A DNA stretch of 64,000 nucleotides from Epiperipatus broadwayi (lineage: Eukaryota; Onychophora; Udeonychophora; Euonychophora; Peripatidae). The stretch covers positions 1,736,001 to 1,800,000 of the forward strand of contig JAQFVV010000180.1 in NCBI GenBank assembly GCA_028023455.1. Reading direction: 5' to 3'. How positions within the stretch are numbered: the first letter of the stretch is position 1; every line of letters starts with the position of its first letter. Made by a program: the position numbers and the translations under genes. Below, one piece after another: positions 34,473 to 46,344 of the stretch. A model generated the notes under the pieces. That model searched no databases. It was given only the letters and a program-made list of their open reading frames with translations, and was not told where the DNA came from.

Positions 34473-36261
34473 TGTAATGGAAATGGTTATTTGGGTGGTT
34501 TGATTTGATTTTTTCATTTATTTCAATTATATTTTATACTTATTTTTTATACATTTATTTTTATTTTACTTTTGTTTATTTATTTCTTATCAATTTTGCT
34601 AACCGAAATATCCCCGGCTTAGCCTCCAACTGTAATGGATATTTATTATTTATTCATTTAACCAATGACGTTACAATGCAAGCAGAGAGCTAATATGGAT
34701 ACAAATTTAACTTCATATCTATACCCTTGACCAAACCCCAAGGCAATATGTACAAATTATCTTGGCTTTATTTTTCCCCGATCAAGAACCCTTGGCTGCT
34801 GAACAAAGCAAACTATTTCAAGAAATTTAACGAATGTCCAGCGCTTGCTATTTATTTTTATAATAGGGAAATTCTCACGAACAAGCAGCTTACGAATACC
34901 TTTAAAAAATCAGCCTTACCCTTTAATCACTAAATTACAGTTCCCACCCCCCTGTCATATCTTGGTGATAAGAGAATAAAGCAAGTATACGCAAATTAAT
35001 AATAAATATGTTTAATATTACACACATATAAAAAAATACATGATAACAATAATAAAAAAAAACACACACTTATATAAATATGTGGCTATAATAAAACATA
35101 GTAAAACAGATCAAATATTAAAGTTATTTTAAAGTCCTATTGGGTAGAGTTCGAAATCTATCAAGATTGTTCCTTGTTTATTTATTTACGAACATTAAAA
35201 TTAAAATGCATGCATGCTTTTTACCTAGGTTTTCGTAGTAGATGTTTCCATGGGTATTTCTTTCGAGCGCTCTTTACCGTCCAATGGGAGATCATCCCTT
35301 TTTTGTAGAGACGGTATGTCCTTCACTGTCGGCTGGATTGATTTTCTCTCTCAGTTTGTATGGTTATTTCTCTTTCCAGTTTTTTTTAACTTCTTGTTAA
35401 TTCTTTAGGTAGATCTTAAATTGTTCAATCACAGAAGCAGCGGTCTCTCTAGCAGGTCAGGCATAGATCTTACATTGTGAGTCAGTGGTGAGACGGATTG
35501 AATACGAACCCATGTCCCTTTAACACTACTAGCCGCGCACTTCTTTCATTTTCTTTTAGCTGTTGCTTCCTCAAAATCTCTGCTTGTAATGCCTAGATAA
35601 TAATTGTAACTCTGGTCTTACTGTCTTTCTTTTGTTCATTGTTTTTGTAAATTTTAATTAATGTTTTAGATTTCCAACGAATTATTATCAATCTATTTGT
35701 TTAATTAGTGGCTGGAATGTAGGTTTTAATTAATTTAGCTGTAATTATAAGCTTTTCCTTGTTATACATTTTTCTTTGTCCGAAGAATTTAATTAGTCTA
35801 ACAGACTTTAACACCTCTGATTTATGCGGCCATGTTGTTTTTACATTACATATTACATTTAAATTTTACTTAAAAGTTTACAATTCATTTTCCAAATTTA
35901 TGTCTATAATTTATTTTAACTTGTTACAATATAGTTTTTTAAAAGAGAGAAAAAGATGCATTTCTTTATGCATCCCCTTGCCCTCTCCCACAATAAACAA
36001 AAATAACTTTCAAGCATTTGACTTACTCATTTTTTTTAAAGAGAGAAAGAGACGCATTTCTTTATGCACCCCCCTTTCCTTCTCTTACTATTACAAAAAT
36101 CCAAAGTAATTTCGACATTTAAATTTCAACTTTTTTCTTTTCCTTCTTTTTTTTAAAATTTAGTAGCTAATCCATTTACCTTTATTACATCTAGTAGCTA
36201 ATTTATTTAATTTTTATTAATAAATATATACGTGTGATGACGACTTTACGTGGTCGTCACA
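34473..36261 (-). repeat. 5' LTR of the minus-strand LTR element
   Basis: 1,789 bp, the partner of 30,150-31,930. It retains the same internal tRNA-like segment (about 35,455-35,535) and the same internal primer-site-like copy (34,610-34,628). The element's promoter should lie here and drive minus-strand transcription. Confidence 0.85.
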
Positions 36262-36337
36262 ATATATAGTCATAGAATATTAATGCTATGAGATAATTTG
36301 TCATGGATTATTGGATCTTGCTTATATATATATATAT

Positions 36338-36662
36338 TGTACCATTTATTTATGTATGGTACAAATATATATTGGCATTGCATAATATTTAAAAAAGGAA
36401 GATTACTTCAGATAGAATAAAATGCAAAGAAAGTTTAAAAGACAATATTTAATTTTTTTTTAGGTAGTACTTTTTTTTTTTTAAAAAAATTACAATGAAA
36501 GTTAGTTTTTGTTTTTCTTATTTATCTATGTAATTTAATCAAAATAATGTTGATATTGGAAAGTGCAATCAGATTAATTAATTCAGACAGCAAAAAGACA
36601 TTCCACATGCAGATTACAATCAAACTTTCTGGAGCTAATTAAAGATGGTGAAAATAATCCAT
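36338..36662 (+). repeat. 5' LTR-like repeat of the Ty3/gypsy element
   Basis: Begins TGTACCATTTATTTATG and shares about 280 bp with the 3' copy, including TGTTGATATTGGAAAGTGC. The uninterrupted text at about 36,365-36,390 is the empty-site version of the foldback insertion in the 3' copy. Confidence 0.65.
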
Positions 36663-36844
36663 AAATAAACAACTTTGTAGCTGAAAAAAGAAATAATGTG
36701 GGAGATTATAAAATAATAAAACAAAGGATAATCAAACTTTCTGGAGCTAATTAAAGATGATGAAAATAATCCATAAATAAACAACAACTTTGTAGCTGAA
36801 AAAAAGAAATAATGTGGGAGATTATAAAATAATAAAACAAAGGA
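36618..36844. repeat. Tandem duplication, two units of about 112-115 bp
   Basis: Units 36,618-36,729 and 36,730-36,844 both run from AATCAAACTTTCTGGAGC to ACAAAGGAT and differ by a few bases and a 3-nt insertion (AAC). It overlaps the end of the 5' LTR and is absent from the 3' LTR. Confidence 0.9.
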
Positions 36845-38650
36845 TAAAGAAAATATGTACGGACTTTTCAAAAATGATCAAGGAGTGGACAGGTTGGAAA
36901 GAGGCCTTTTCACCTGTATGTTTTGGTCAAGTTTTCATGGGCAGCATTTTTTTTAATTAAGAATAAAATGTTGCCACTTAGATCTAAAGTAAACCTATTC
37001 CACACGTGTGAGTAGAACTAGATCATTTAATGACACCTCTCAGAAAAATATCACCTAAACCTTCATCTAACCTTGCCTCCATCAAGATCAGAGATATGGA
37101 AGAAATGAAACCATAAACAAGGAGTACTGTGAACTATCCATCCATCAAAATGAATCAGACTACTAAGGAGATAAATTACTATTTAAACACTTGAAATTTA
37201 CTGGTAAGTTAATGGCCAAAATTTCTATCTAGATAAAAGATTTGTGAACTGAATTTTAAATAATAAATTGTTAATAATGAAAAAGAATATATTAGTTATC
37301 TTTTATTTCAAAGTGCAATATTTGAATTCAAATGATTAAAATAATTATCTGAGTATGCATGTGTTTCTTTCCAATATTATAATTTTATTATTATAGGTAC
37401 TAATATAAAAAAAAACTTTCATTGTACATGCCTAATTTTTTAGTTAGTTATGTTGTTATTTTTGAGTGTTAGATTTTTATTGTTTAGTTTTAGAGTAGTC
37501 TATAAATTACCTTGCCAATATTTTTATTCATTAATTAAGTCCAGGAAGAATATTTTCTTAAAAAATAAATTGATGGAAAATCTTAATCCCAATCTTGTAA
37601 TTATTACTTTATAAGTTACGATGTGCTTGATGCAGAATCAGTGAGTCTAATGATTTTGGCACCCTCTTTTATATATTAAAAACTGATTCTTCCAGCAACT
37701 GAAATCATAATAATTCTTAGGTCAAGTTAATCAGAAAATATAGCTATACTTTTAGAAATATTAACAAATATTTTTCTACTTTATAGCTTGATTATCTCAT
37801 GCATTGTAGTGCATAATTGAAGGCCAATCAAAATGTGAAAAAAGTTACAATGGCTTCCCAATGCAAGGCTTCGATACAACAACCACAACCTGAGATACAT
37901 CATAATATTCACAACCTGAGATACATCGTAATAATATATATATATAAACATTACAATAATGGCATAAAATGGGAAATTTAATGTCCATAGCCAGAAAATA
38001 AATATGACAGTAATTATTGCACAAGATTCAGAAGTTGTATGAAAGTTTAACATGTAAAAAAAAATAATAAAAAGTTATTGCATGTGGTTCCAAAGTTTTT
38101 TTTCTTCATAAGAGTAGAGTGAGGATATAAAATTTTTAAGTAAGTCACTATATTAAAATAAAATAATAGTGCATAAATTAGATAATAAGAAAAGATATAA
38201 GCAAAAACTGATCAAAATCTAGTAATGAAGGTAAAGGCAGATATGGATGGAGTATTATAAGGTGATAAAAGAGAGGGGATGTGGGTGAAGAATTTATTAG
38301 CAAAGCAAAATAGATATTGAATTTATATTGTAACAGTTAATGGAGTTAAGAGTTTATTTTATTATAACAAAATAAGTCAAATAGCCATATATGAAATTGG
38401 GGAAGTGGTAAGGGTATGCAAAATATGGCAGAAGGCGAAAAGGAATTGAAAGAGGGCATGGAACCCTTAGTAAAAAACTATTGAATTCAAAGAGGATATA
38501 AAGAAATAAATAAAAGAGTAAGTAATAAAAAAGGAAAAGGAGTAAAGAGATCAGTAGAACAAGGAGATGAAAAGATGGCAGATAACCTTATTTGTGAGTG
38601 GTATTGTGAATTGATTAATTACACATCTCAAGAAATGCCCAGAGGTTGTT
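36845..38650 (+). other. Leader and gag region of the Ty3/gypsy element
   Basis: No clear domain. Around 38,404-38,640 a plus-strand frame with breaks reads basic, lysine-rich text. Gag is expected here but is not recognisable. 37,870-37,930 holds a short repeat of CAACCTGAGATACATC. Confidence 0.4.
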
Positions 38651-39043
38651 TTGCAAATAAACTATGTCAAGGTAGAGACATTGGATTCTGGCAGCCAGAT
38701 ATCAGTAATGTCAGAAACAATGTATAAGCATATGTGGAGGCAAACTGTAGAGATACCAACTCTACTGGTGATAACATTGGCAAATAAAAAAGGCACAATG
38801 GCCTCAAAACAAGTTTGGGTGCAAATTATAATAGGGGATAAAATTATAGACCATGCATTATTAATTCTAAAAGGTTTGGTGCATGAAGTCATATTGGGGT
38901 CTGACTTTATACACAAAACTGGATGTGTGATCAATTATAAAGATGAAAAGATTATCTGTGAAGGGGAAAAAGTGGAGTTTGGGTCATGGATGAGAGCAAA
39001 TCAGCAAAACATATGTAATATAGACTTGAGATGGAAAGTCCTT
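38651..39043 (+). pseudogene. Ty3/gypsy protease region
   Basis: A 131-codon frame with the retropepsin core: LDSGSQISVM (the active-site D-[ST]-G followed by a small residue), then HEVILGSDFI, the second conserved block (ILGxDF). Retropepsins act as dimers to cut the polyprotein. The frame is open but ends in a stop before RT. Confidence 0.75.
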
Positions 39044-39089
39044 TAATCAAGACATGGATTGATGAACTAATAAATGAAGTGAAGGGAGA

Positions 39090-39880
39090 ATGGAAAGGGC
39101 CCTAAAAGAAGTTCTAATTGAATATAAATCGATTTTTTCAGATAAACCTGGAATTATTGAAAGGTATGAGCACAGAATCAAGGTTGCTGACAGTACTCCA
39201 TATCAGGCAAGATCATACCCAGTGCCACACCAATATAAAGCTGAGGTAAAGAGAAAATTAGCTAAAATGGAGTAGTGGGATATTATCACTAAGGATTCAT
39301 CATCATGTAATAACCGATTTAGTGGTTGTAAAAAAAAGATGGAGGCATAAAACTGTGCTTGGATCCAGGCAATTGGACAAGATCACATGACCTGATCAAA
39401 ATTTTCCACTTCCAATTAGTGCATTGGTAAATAAATTTCTGAGGAAAAAAATATTTTCCACATTGGATCTGACTGCCATCTATGAGCAGATCAAGTTATA
39501 CTCTGCTGACCAAAAGTACACGGCATTTTAATATAATGGTATATCATACCAATTTAACAAAATGCTTTTTGGTCTAAAGAATAGCGGAGCAGGCCTATTA
39601 AAATGTCCTGACTGAGTTACTGTCCCCTGAGATCAATAAGTTAAATCACTATCTACATGGATGATGTAATTATTGTATCTAGTAAGCCTCATGAACACAA
39701 GAGTGCAATATGAAGGGTATTCACATTAACCTACAAAAAAGCTGTGTAGCAGCAAAAGTGAATTTTAGGGCACTTTATTAATGTGAATGGAATCAGGCCT
39801 CACCCTGATAAAATCCAGGCAATCAGAGATTTCTTAGCCCTTGCACACCAAGACAAGTTAGGTCATTTTTGGGCTGTGTA
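39090..39880 (+). pseudogene. Ty3/gypsy reverse transcriptase region
   Basis: A start block (IFSDKPGIIERYEHRIKVAD, then ARSYPVPHQYKAEV) corresponds to the conserved entry into Ty3/gypsy RT. Further blocks appear across breaks: STLDLTA, QFNKMLFGLKN (family form FxxMPFGLxNA), and a catalytic block in which YMDDV is reached by a shift near 39,658. INLQKSC and IRPHPDKIQAI-like text follow. It is inactive. Confidence 0.75.
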
Positions 39881-39989
39881 ATTTCTACAATAAATTTTAC
39901 AAAAACTTTGCTTCTGACATGGAGCCTCTGCTGCAATTATTACATAAGGGGACATCATGGAAATGAATGGAAGAGCATAAAACCAACTT

Positions 39990-40420
39990 CAGGATTATTA
40001 AAGAAAAGTTTCTTGGTGATGTTGGTTTACCTTGACCTAAGGAAACTGTTTATTGTCCAGGTAGATAGTAGTGGGTATGGGTTAGGTGCTCTTATGCAAG
40101 CTCATGATACCCTGGGTGTAATTTATTTAGTCAGCAGACCATTGAGAAATGGAAAGAGATTAATTAATGTAATGGAGAAAGAGGCCTTAGCTGAGGTGTC
40201 AGCATTTCAGAAGTTCCACTAATTTTTGATAGGATTGGAAGTGATCATTAGGATGGATCGTAAGAGCCTGAAATTCCTAAACCACAACAAAAATAGCAGG
40301 CTAATCCAGTAGAGCCTTTTTCTCCAAGAGTTCAATTATTCCATCCAGTATTGTAAAGGCACTGATAATGTGGTGGCTGATACATTGAGGCAGCATATTG
40401 GTCCTGGGGTTAAAAATCAT
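39990..40420 (+). pseudogene. Ty3/gypsy RNase H region
   Basis: Blocks in order: KLFIVQVDSSGYGLGALM (family form FxLxTDASxxGxGAVL), VSRPL (Y-x-S-[RK]-x-L), EKEALAEVSAFQKF and the end block GTDNVVADTLR (family form GxxNxxADxLSR). This domain removes RNA from the replication hybrid. Several stops interrupt it. Confidence 0.75.
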
Positions 40421-40659
40421 CTGCAGATGGAAGATATCTGTTTGGCAAATATTGAACTAGAAGAGGATACTGTAGTGAAAGAAGGATTGAGACACTTGGG
40501 GAAAAAAGTGCAATGGCAAAGGCCCACCTACAAAAAAAATTATTGTCCAACTAGAAGTCAAAAATAGAATAGAAGAAATGTTGGAAATTAACACCAGAAA
40601 TAGATACTGACTGAAAGAAGGGGTCCTCTCATACATCACTGACCTACAAATGGATCAGT

Positions 40660-41660
40660 AAATGATTATACCAGTTTATAAGAAGGACTTATTATGCACA
40701 CCCATCATTTGTATGGACATTATGGACTTAAAAATGGAAGGCTTATTGAGGACATGGTTCCATCCGGGCAAATATGAGAGCACAAGTTGTCAGCATAGTA
40801 AGTGCATGTGAAACCTGTCAGAAGACAAAACTAGCAAATGTTTCATATCAGGGTCCATTGAATCCTATCATTCCTAACAAACCAAATGACCTGATAGCTG
40901 ATTTTTATGGGGCCATTATCAGCTTTTAAAAAAATGAAATATGTACTAGTGGTATATGACATTTTCCCAAAAGTTTATCTGGTGTCTCAGGCAAATATTG
41001 GAATGCCATATGGATCCTTGAGACTCAACACTTTGAGAAAATAGGTAGACATATGGATATTTTATCAGCCTTTCACATCATAAGAATGGCAAGAGTGGAT
41101 AGAGAGGATGGAGCTAAAACATGTATTGTCATCCATATGGAATCCAGAGTCTAACCCATGTGAGCAGATGATGAGAGAGTTGGGATGCCTCTTCAGGGTA
41201 TACACTGCTTCCAACCATAAAGGATGGCTGAAACAGCTTACTGGTGTATTAAAGTTTATAAATTGGACTCGTAATGAATTCACAGGGTTTGCACCTATGA
41301 CACTTCAATTTGGAGAAGCAATACCTCAATTATATAAATCTAAATTACTCACTATCTCAAAAATTATTGATAAAAGAAGAGATCAAAAAGAGGCAAGGGC
41401 AAAATTGAAACACAGTGTCAAGCTCCAGTCACTGCAAAAAAAAATCAGGACTGACAAGTTTAAAAAAGAGATACAGTATGAGTCAAAGTGAACCCCATGA
41501 GTCAAACTGGGAAACATATTTTCAAAAAGTTCCAAAACTTGTATGATGGAACTTACCAGATCATCCAAAAGCATGGTCCAAATGTCTTCACTTTAAAAAA
41601 TAATGAGGGAGAAAAATGTACATATAATGTTAGGTCCCTGAAACTGTATAAGACCAGGAC
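40660..41660 (+). pseudogene. Ty3/gypsy integrase region
   Basis: The start holds remnants of the HHCC zinc-binding domain (a GHYGLKK-like block and CETCQ). The core's end reads SSIWNPESNPCEQMMREL, corresponding to the conserved region with catalytic Glu in Ty3/gypsy integrases. Next come NWTRNEFTGFAPMTLQFG and the C-terminal DGTYQIIQKHGPNVF. Integrase inserts the cDNA. Frames change several times. Confidence 0.75.
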
Positions 41661-41747
41661 ATAGTATAAAAAATAAAGAAGTGAGGTGAGGAGAATAAAA
41701 TAAGTTGAAACGCTTATTTTATTCTCTTTACCAGGCTCTGGTGGTAT

Positions 41748-42476
41748 TGTACTATTTATTTATATATATGGTACAAATATATATTTGTGATTGTATTACC
41801 TTCAAATATCAGCCTTTCAAGCTAATTGAGCATGTGCCGTTTGAGAGTGTTAAATAAATGCTTTCCTCTTCAATCCAAGATATAGTATTTATGCAGGAAT
41901 AAAAAGGATCCTCTTATTCCTATGACTCAAATTCTTTTATATGAGCAAATCTGAAGTACTGTTGAGGTTGCGTGCTCAACAGTACTTCAGATTTGCTCAT
42001 ATAAAAGAATTTGAGTCGTAGGAATAAGAGGATCCTTTTTATTCCTGCATAAATACTATATATTGGATTGAAGAGGAAAGTATTCATTTATTTAACACTC
42101 TCAAAAGGGACATGCTCAATTAGCTTGAAGGCTGATATTTGAATGTAATATAATTGTAAACACAGCACTAGATAAAATAATTGCTTATTGGTGATTGTGT
42201 AATATTTAAAAAAGGAAGAGTACTTCAAAGAGAGTAAAATGAAAAGATAGTTTAAAAGATGATATTTAATTTCTTTTAGATAGTATTTTTTTTTTTAAAA
42301 AAAGTACAATGCAAGTTAATTTTTGTTTTTCTTATTTATCTATGTAATTTAATCAAAATAATGTTGATATTGGAAAGTGCATACAGATTAATTAATTCAG
42401 ATAGTAAAAAGACATTCCACATGCAGATTACAATCAAAATTTCCAAAGCTAATTAAAGATGGTGAAAATAATCCAT
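41748..42476 (+). repeat. 3' LTR-like repeat of the Ty3/gypsy element, interrupted
   Basis: Begins TGTACTATTTATTTATATA just after the integrase end, and resumes at 42,199 after a 396-bp foldback insertion. It ends at AATAATCCAT like the 5' copy. Confidence 0.65.
41795..42190. mobile_element. Foldback element inserted in the 3' LTR
   Basis: A 396-bp insert flanked by the 8-bp repeat gtgattgt (41,787-41,794 and 42,191-42,198). It is almost a perfect palindrome: arms of about 170 bp close on an 8-nt loop (41,967-41,974). The last roughly 40 bp on the right are not part of the palindrome. No coding capacity. The 8-bp duplication is compatible with a hAT-type transposase acting in trans. Confidence 0.8.
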
Positions 42477-42479
42477 ATG

Positions 42480-43778
42480 ATGTGATGTACTATGGCTTCT
42501 CCTTAAACAAAGTCAGGAATCTCAGCAACTATGCCCAGAGAAGTTTATGTGTTTTGACATATAAACAACGCCATCAAGTGGCCATGCCCAGATTTCAGGT
42601 GATTACCAATTTTTTTATTTACTAAAATAACCTACCAACTTGAGTTTGCTATCTATATATATATATATAATTTTTCATACTCCCATAGTTGTTTTCTTAA
42701 ATCAGCTTCTCCATCTTTCTCATAGATTTTATAAAAGAATTGCATTGACCATTAATGATGAGAAAAAGTTTTTTAATGAATATCCTATTACTGTCTTATC
42801 TAATTTGCTACTCTCAGCTTTCATTACTGATTTCACTTATTAATTTTTAACATTAGTTGTTTTTAAAATATTGTTTTTTTTAAATATATATATATATATA
42901 TCTCCTGCTTCAATTATTTTATTTTTTACACCAGTTAAAACTAAGGTTTTTATTTTTGATATTTTCTATGAATATTATATATACTGTATATATACTCAAA
43001 ATATTCTAGAATACTAAAAAATTTAAGAGATGGCGGAAAATGCCATAATCTGGCTATAGCAAAGATTTTATTTGTATTTATATAGGCATATTCAATTTTT
43101 TAGTATTTATTCTGGAATATTTTGATTATATTTATTTAGTTTGATATTACAAATATATAATTAACGGAAATATTATTTGTATTATATATATTGTATCCTC
43201 ACTAACTAGAAATATAATAATATAAAAATAACGACTAGTTCAGATAAAATGATTGTGCTTGGCTAAAACACATACATTTTTAATATACTCAATAATAGAG
43301 ATATCCTATGATAATATCTACTATTTAACTAGCTCTAACTGATTAATAAATAATAAATGGTTCGGTTTATAAAAATTTAAATAAATAAAATATTAATAAA
43401 TCATGAGACAATTAAGTGAAGTATAAGCAATAAAGAATTCATTGAGCCAATATCCCACAGGATACAATCTCAATGGCATAAGAATACTACCCCCCCCCTA
43501 TTATTTCAAATAATAAATTCATAGCATTCTTACAACTTTTAAAATAATAACAATCAATTTAGTATAATGTTACTAAATAAATTCTAATCTCTTTATTAAA
43601 ACAATACAATTATAATTATCTCAGGTTCTTTAAAATAACTCTAATCAATTTATAATCTCCTGTAGTCAAGTATGATAAGGGATTTTGTATCATTCTCAAC
43701 TACCCCTAACTAATAATAATAATAACAATAAATAAATAATAATCTTATTCCTCATTAAATAATTATTAATCTTATCCA
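42480..43778. other. AT-rich sequence with (TA)n tracts
   Basis: No gene recognised. (TA)n runs lie at about 42,653-42,668 and 42,884-42,901 and a C8 run near 43,491-43,498. Confidence 0.45.
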
Positions 43779-44200
43779 TTGTTTAATATTATGGTAACTA
43801 ACAATAATAATAGCAATAAACCATTCAATGCCCTTGTAACCGTTCACACTCTAAGAACAATATGGCTTGCCCGTTGTGCTGTAATATTTGATAACAAAAA
43901 ATACAATGTACTTAAAAAAAATAACAAAGAATGGTATAACATTTATCTTTATGCTCAGAAATATATACCTAGTAATGTCACAAGAAAAATATGGCAAAGC
44001 AATGTATTCCTTAGTTGCTCATTAATGCCATCATAGTAATAATCTTGTTTTAAATCATTATATTCTAAAAACATCCTAAGAAATTAAAAATTAAAAAAAA
44101 AAAATGTAAAAAGCTCTTAATGTAAATATACCAATTCTTGTAAATATTTTGTTACTAATAAAGTAAAAAAAAAAAAAATAATAATAATAATAATAGCAAT
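43779..44200 (+). pseudogene. LINE 3' end: C-terminal coding remnant, AATAAA and poly(A)
   Basis: An 85-codon plus-strand frame contains LRTIWLARCAVIFDNKK and VTRKIWQSNVF, the style of the extreme C-terminus of some non-LTR retrotransposon polyproteins. About 130 bp later come CTAATAAAG and an A-run with AAT repeats at about 44,167-44,195, the signature of a LINE tail. No RT domain precedes it, so this is a strongly 5'-truncated copy. The clade is not assigned. Confidence 0.5.
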
Positions 44201-45495
44201 AAGTAATATAATTCTTTTAGTTCTCATGTGGCATTTTAAATAGAATATATGTGAAATAATCTGATACAATCTGAAAAATATGTGGCAATAGCATTAAAAT
44301 TCTATGCAATAAATTGTGCAATTAATAATGACCATCATAATAATATTAATGCATAAAGAAATTTCTCAAATATATTATATTTTGAATAATTGTGATTTCT
44401 CAAGTAAATAAGTAAATAATTATATCTGTACTGTGCAAATATTATGTTTATTTTGGTATCTGTCAATCACACAAAGTTTTATAAAAACAAGTTTAACCAA
44501 TTTTATTATTCTATACATTTAACAACCTATACACACTATTTACAATTGTTTTTTTGATAATTTTTGATAATTTTACAATTGTGTTTAATAAAACCTAACA
44601 AATATCAAACTAATGAAAAGAATATTAAATTACATACTTCCACATTAAAAAATAAAACAACAAGTAAATAAGCCTTTACTCTGACTTATATACCTTTTAT
44701 AGCACATTTATATAAAATATAATACCAATTTAAGAATGACATATGGAAAAAAAAGAATACTCTTATAGTTTAATATAAAAAATATCCATTAATTAACATA
44801 GCTAGAACATATGGTTTTCGTAAGTGTACACGAAAAACATAAAATATTAAATACTTAAATAATACACATCTTTAAAATATGTTCAAATATTTTTACAATA
44901 AATAATTAAACTTATCTAATATAATAGTGCTAATGTTATTTTAAATATCTTTTTCTTGGTTCATTCGATAAATAAAATTAACTTCAATAAAATAATAATA
45001 CTGGTATTCTTCTACATGTTTTGCTTGGTCCTACTCTCTAAATAAAAATCCTTATATGTATGTTTAAAATATAAAATACTATTCATAAAATACAAGCATT
45101 CATTCTATTTTATGTTGTTCATTTTGGATTTTTATTTTTCTCAAAAATGTGCATTAACACTTAAAATCAAAATACAAAAATTATTCAAAATCTCATGAAT
45201 AATTATCATCTTTTTTATATTTTTAAAATAGTTTAATAAAAAACATAAAAATATCTATGATTCTTTATTATTCATTGTTAGCATTTACATTCAATCTCAT
45301 TTGTATTTGACTTTAATCTAGACCAAAACAAGAAAAACCTATCTCATCTTCTTTCAAAATAACGATACTACAATTCAAATTATTCATTATTTTTTTTTCA
45401 TAAAATACAATACTGTACAATGCAATAACGGTTGAAATTAAGATAGTGATATGATGCATAGGCATGAAAAACTAACTATGGGATAATCTACATGG
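44201..45495. other. AT-rich non-coding sequence
   Basis: No gene or repeat recognised. Confidence 0.45.
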
Positions 45496-45503
45496 ATAAC
45501 AGT

Positions 45504-45677
45504 CAGGAGCAGACTAAGGCCTAGGCAACCTAGGCACATGCCTAGAGCCCATAATTTTTGGGGCCCGAAAATTAGGTTTTTAATTTTTAAATTTTTATAA
45601 TTAATGTATCATGACTGAAAAATAGGCCCGGAATTACAATGTTGCCTAGGGCCCACTTTAGCCTTAGTCCGCCACTG
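45504..45677. mobile_element. hAT-type MITE, 174 bp
   Basis: A perfect 8-bp duplication (ataacagt at 45,496-45,503 and 45,678-45,685) flanks an element with CAG...CTG ends. The left terminus CAGGAGCAGACTAAGG matches the complement of the right one (CAGTGGCGGACTAAGG) with few differences. Interior inverted blocks continue (GCCTAGG...CCTAGGGCCC). It is base-richer than its surroundings, and no coding sequence is present. Confidence 0.85.
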
Positions 45678-45685
45678 ATAACAGT

Positions 45686-46344
45686 GTAAATGAAGAGGTA
45701 TGACTTCTCTGTCTAATAACCTCAAATATAATAATAATGTCCATGAAAAATATATACAAGACATAAGGCTACGTTATCTGTACTTGCATAAACTACTAAG
45801 ATAACAATATAGGTTACTTTCCTATTCTCTACATAGACCCTACATATAAGCATCCAAAGTTTTTTTTACAATACTCCCAATGTTACTAACGATTAAAACT
45901 TCACAATAGATTTAACAACCTACATTGCAAAATTGCTAGCATTATTCTAAATAACAAACAAAATTCGAGTATGACTTTAACAATCGAAAACTACTACAAG
46001 AAAAGGTTTATTCACTTTTAAATCTCAGCAATAAAATACAAATGGTTTTGTTTTAAGTTATTAAAATCAATATTCAAAATATTTTTAAAAGTATAGTTCA
46101 TCCATTAAAGAATCATATAAAAATTATGATTATTAATAAATTATATTACATTGGTAATATAAAAGAAAATGTATGCATTTTTCTAAAAATCATGGCTTAT
46201 ATCTTTAGAATAATAACAGAGTTTTAGGTGTAATTAATGCACACACATGTTCAAATGTTCATATAACAAAGTGATATCACAAAAAAATATTCCAAGAAAT
46301 TCTAGAAAATAACAATAAAATATACATTATATAAAATTAATATA
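45686..46344. other. AT-rich non-coding sequence
   Basis: No gene recognised. Confidence 0.4.

Larger units (their letters stand above)
30150..36261 (-). mobile_element. Non-autonomous LTR retrotransposon (gag-only, minus strand)
   Basis: Two near-identical direct repeats of about 1.79 kb (30,150-31,930 and 34,473-36,261) flank a 2.54-kb interior. Ends are TG...CA, and the site is flanked by ATAT (up to ATATAT, not resolvable in AT repeats). Read on the minus strand, the 5' LTR is the right copy. A tRNA-Pro-like primer site at 34,244-34,261 follows, then a broken gag and a purine-rich tract AAAAATGGGTGGAGTG before the left LTR. No protease, RT or integrase is present, so an autonomous partner must have moved it. 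The size and structure fit a large retrotransposon derivative. Confidence 0.85.
36338..42476 (+). mobile_element. Decayed Ty3/gypsy LTR retrotransposon, plus strand
   Basis: A provirus-like unit with short direct repeats at both ends (36,338-36,662 and 41,748-42,476, the second interrupted by a foldback) and an interior in the order protease, RT, RNase H, integrase. That order is diagnostic of Ty3/gypsy. Every domain has stops or shifts. No clear target duplication was seen at the outer ends, and the LTR ends do not close with CA, so borders are approximate. It sits directly next to the previous LTR element, in the opposite orientation. Confidence 0.75.
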
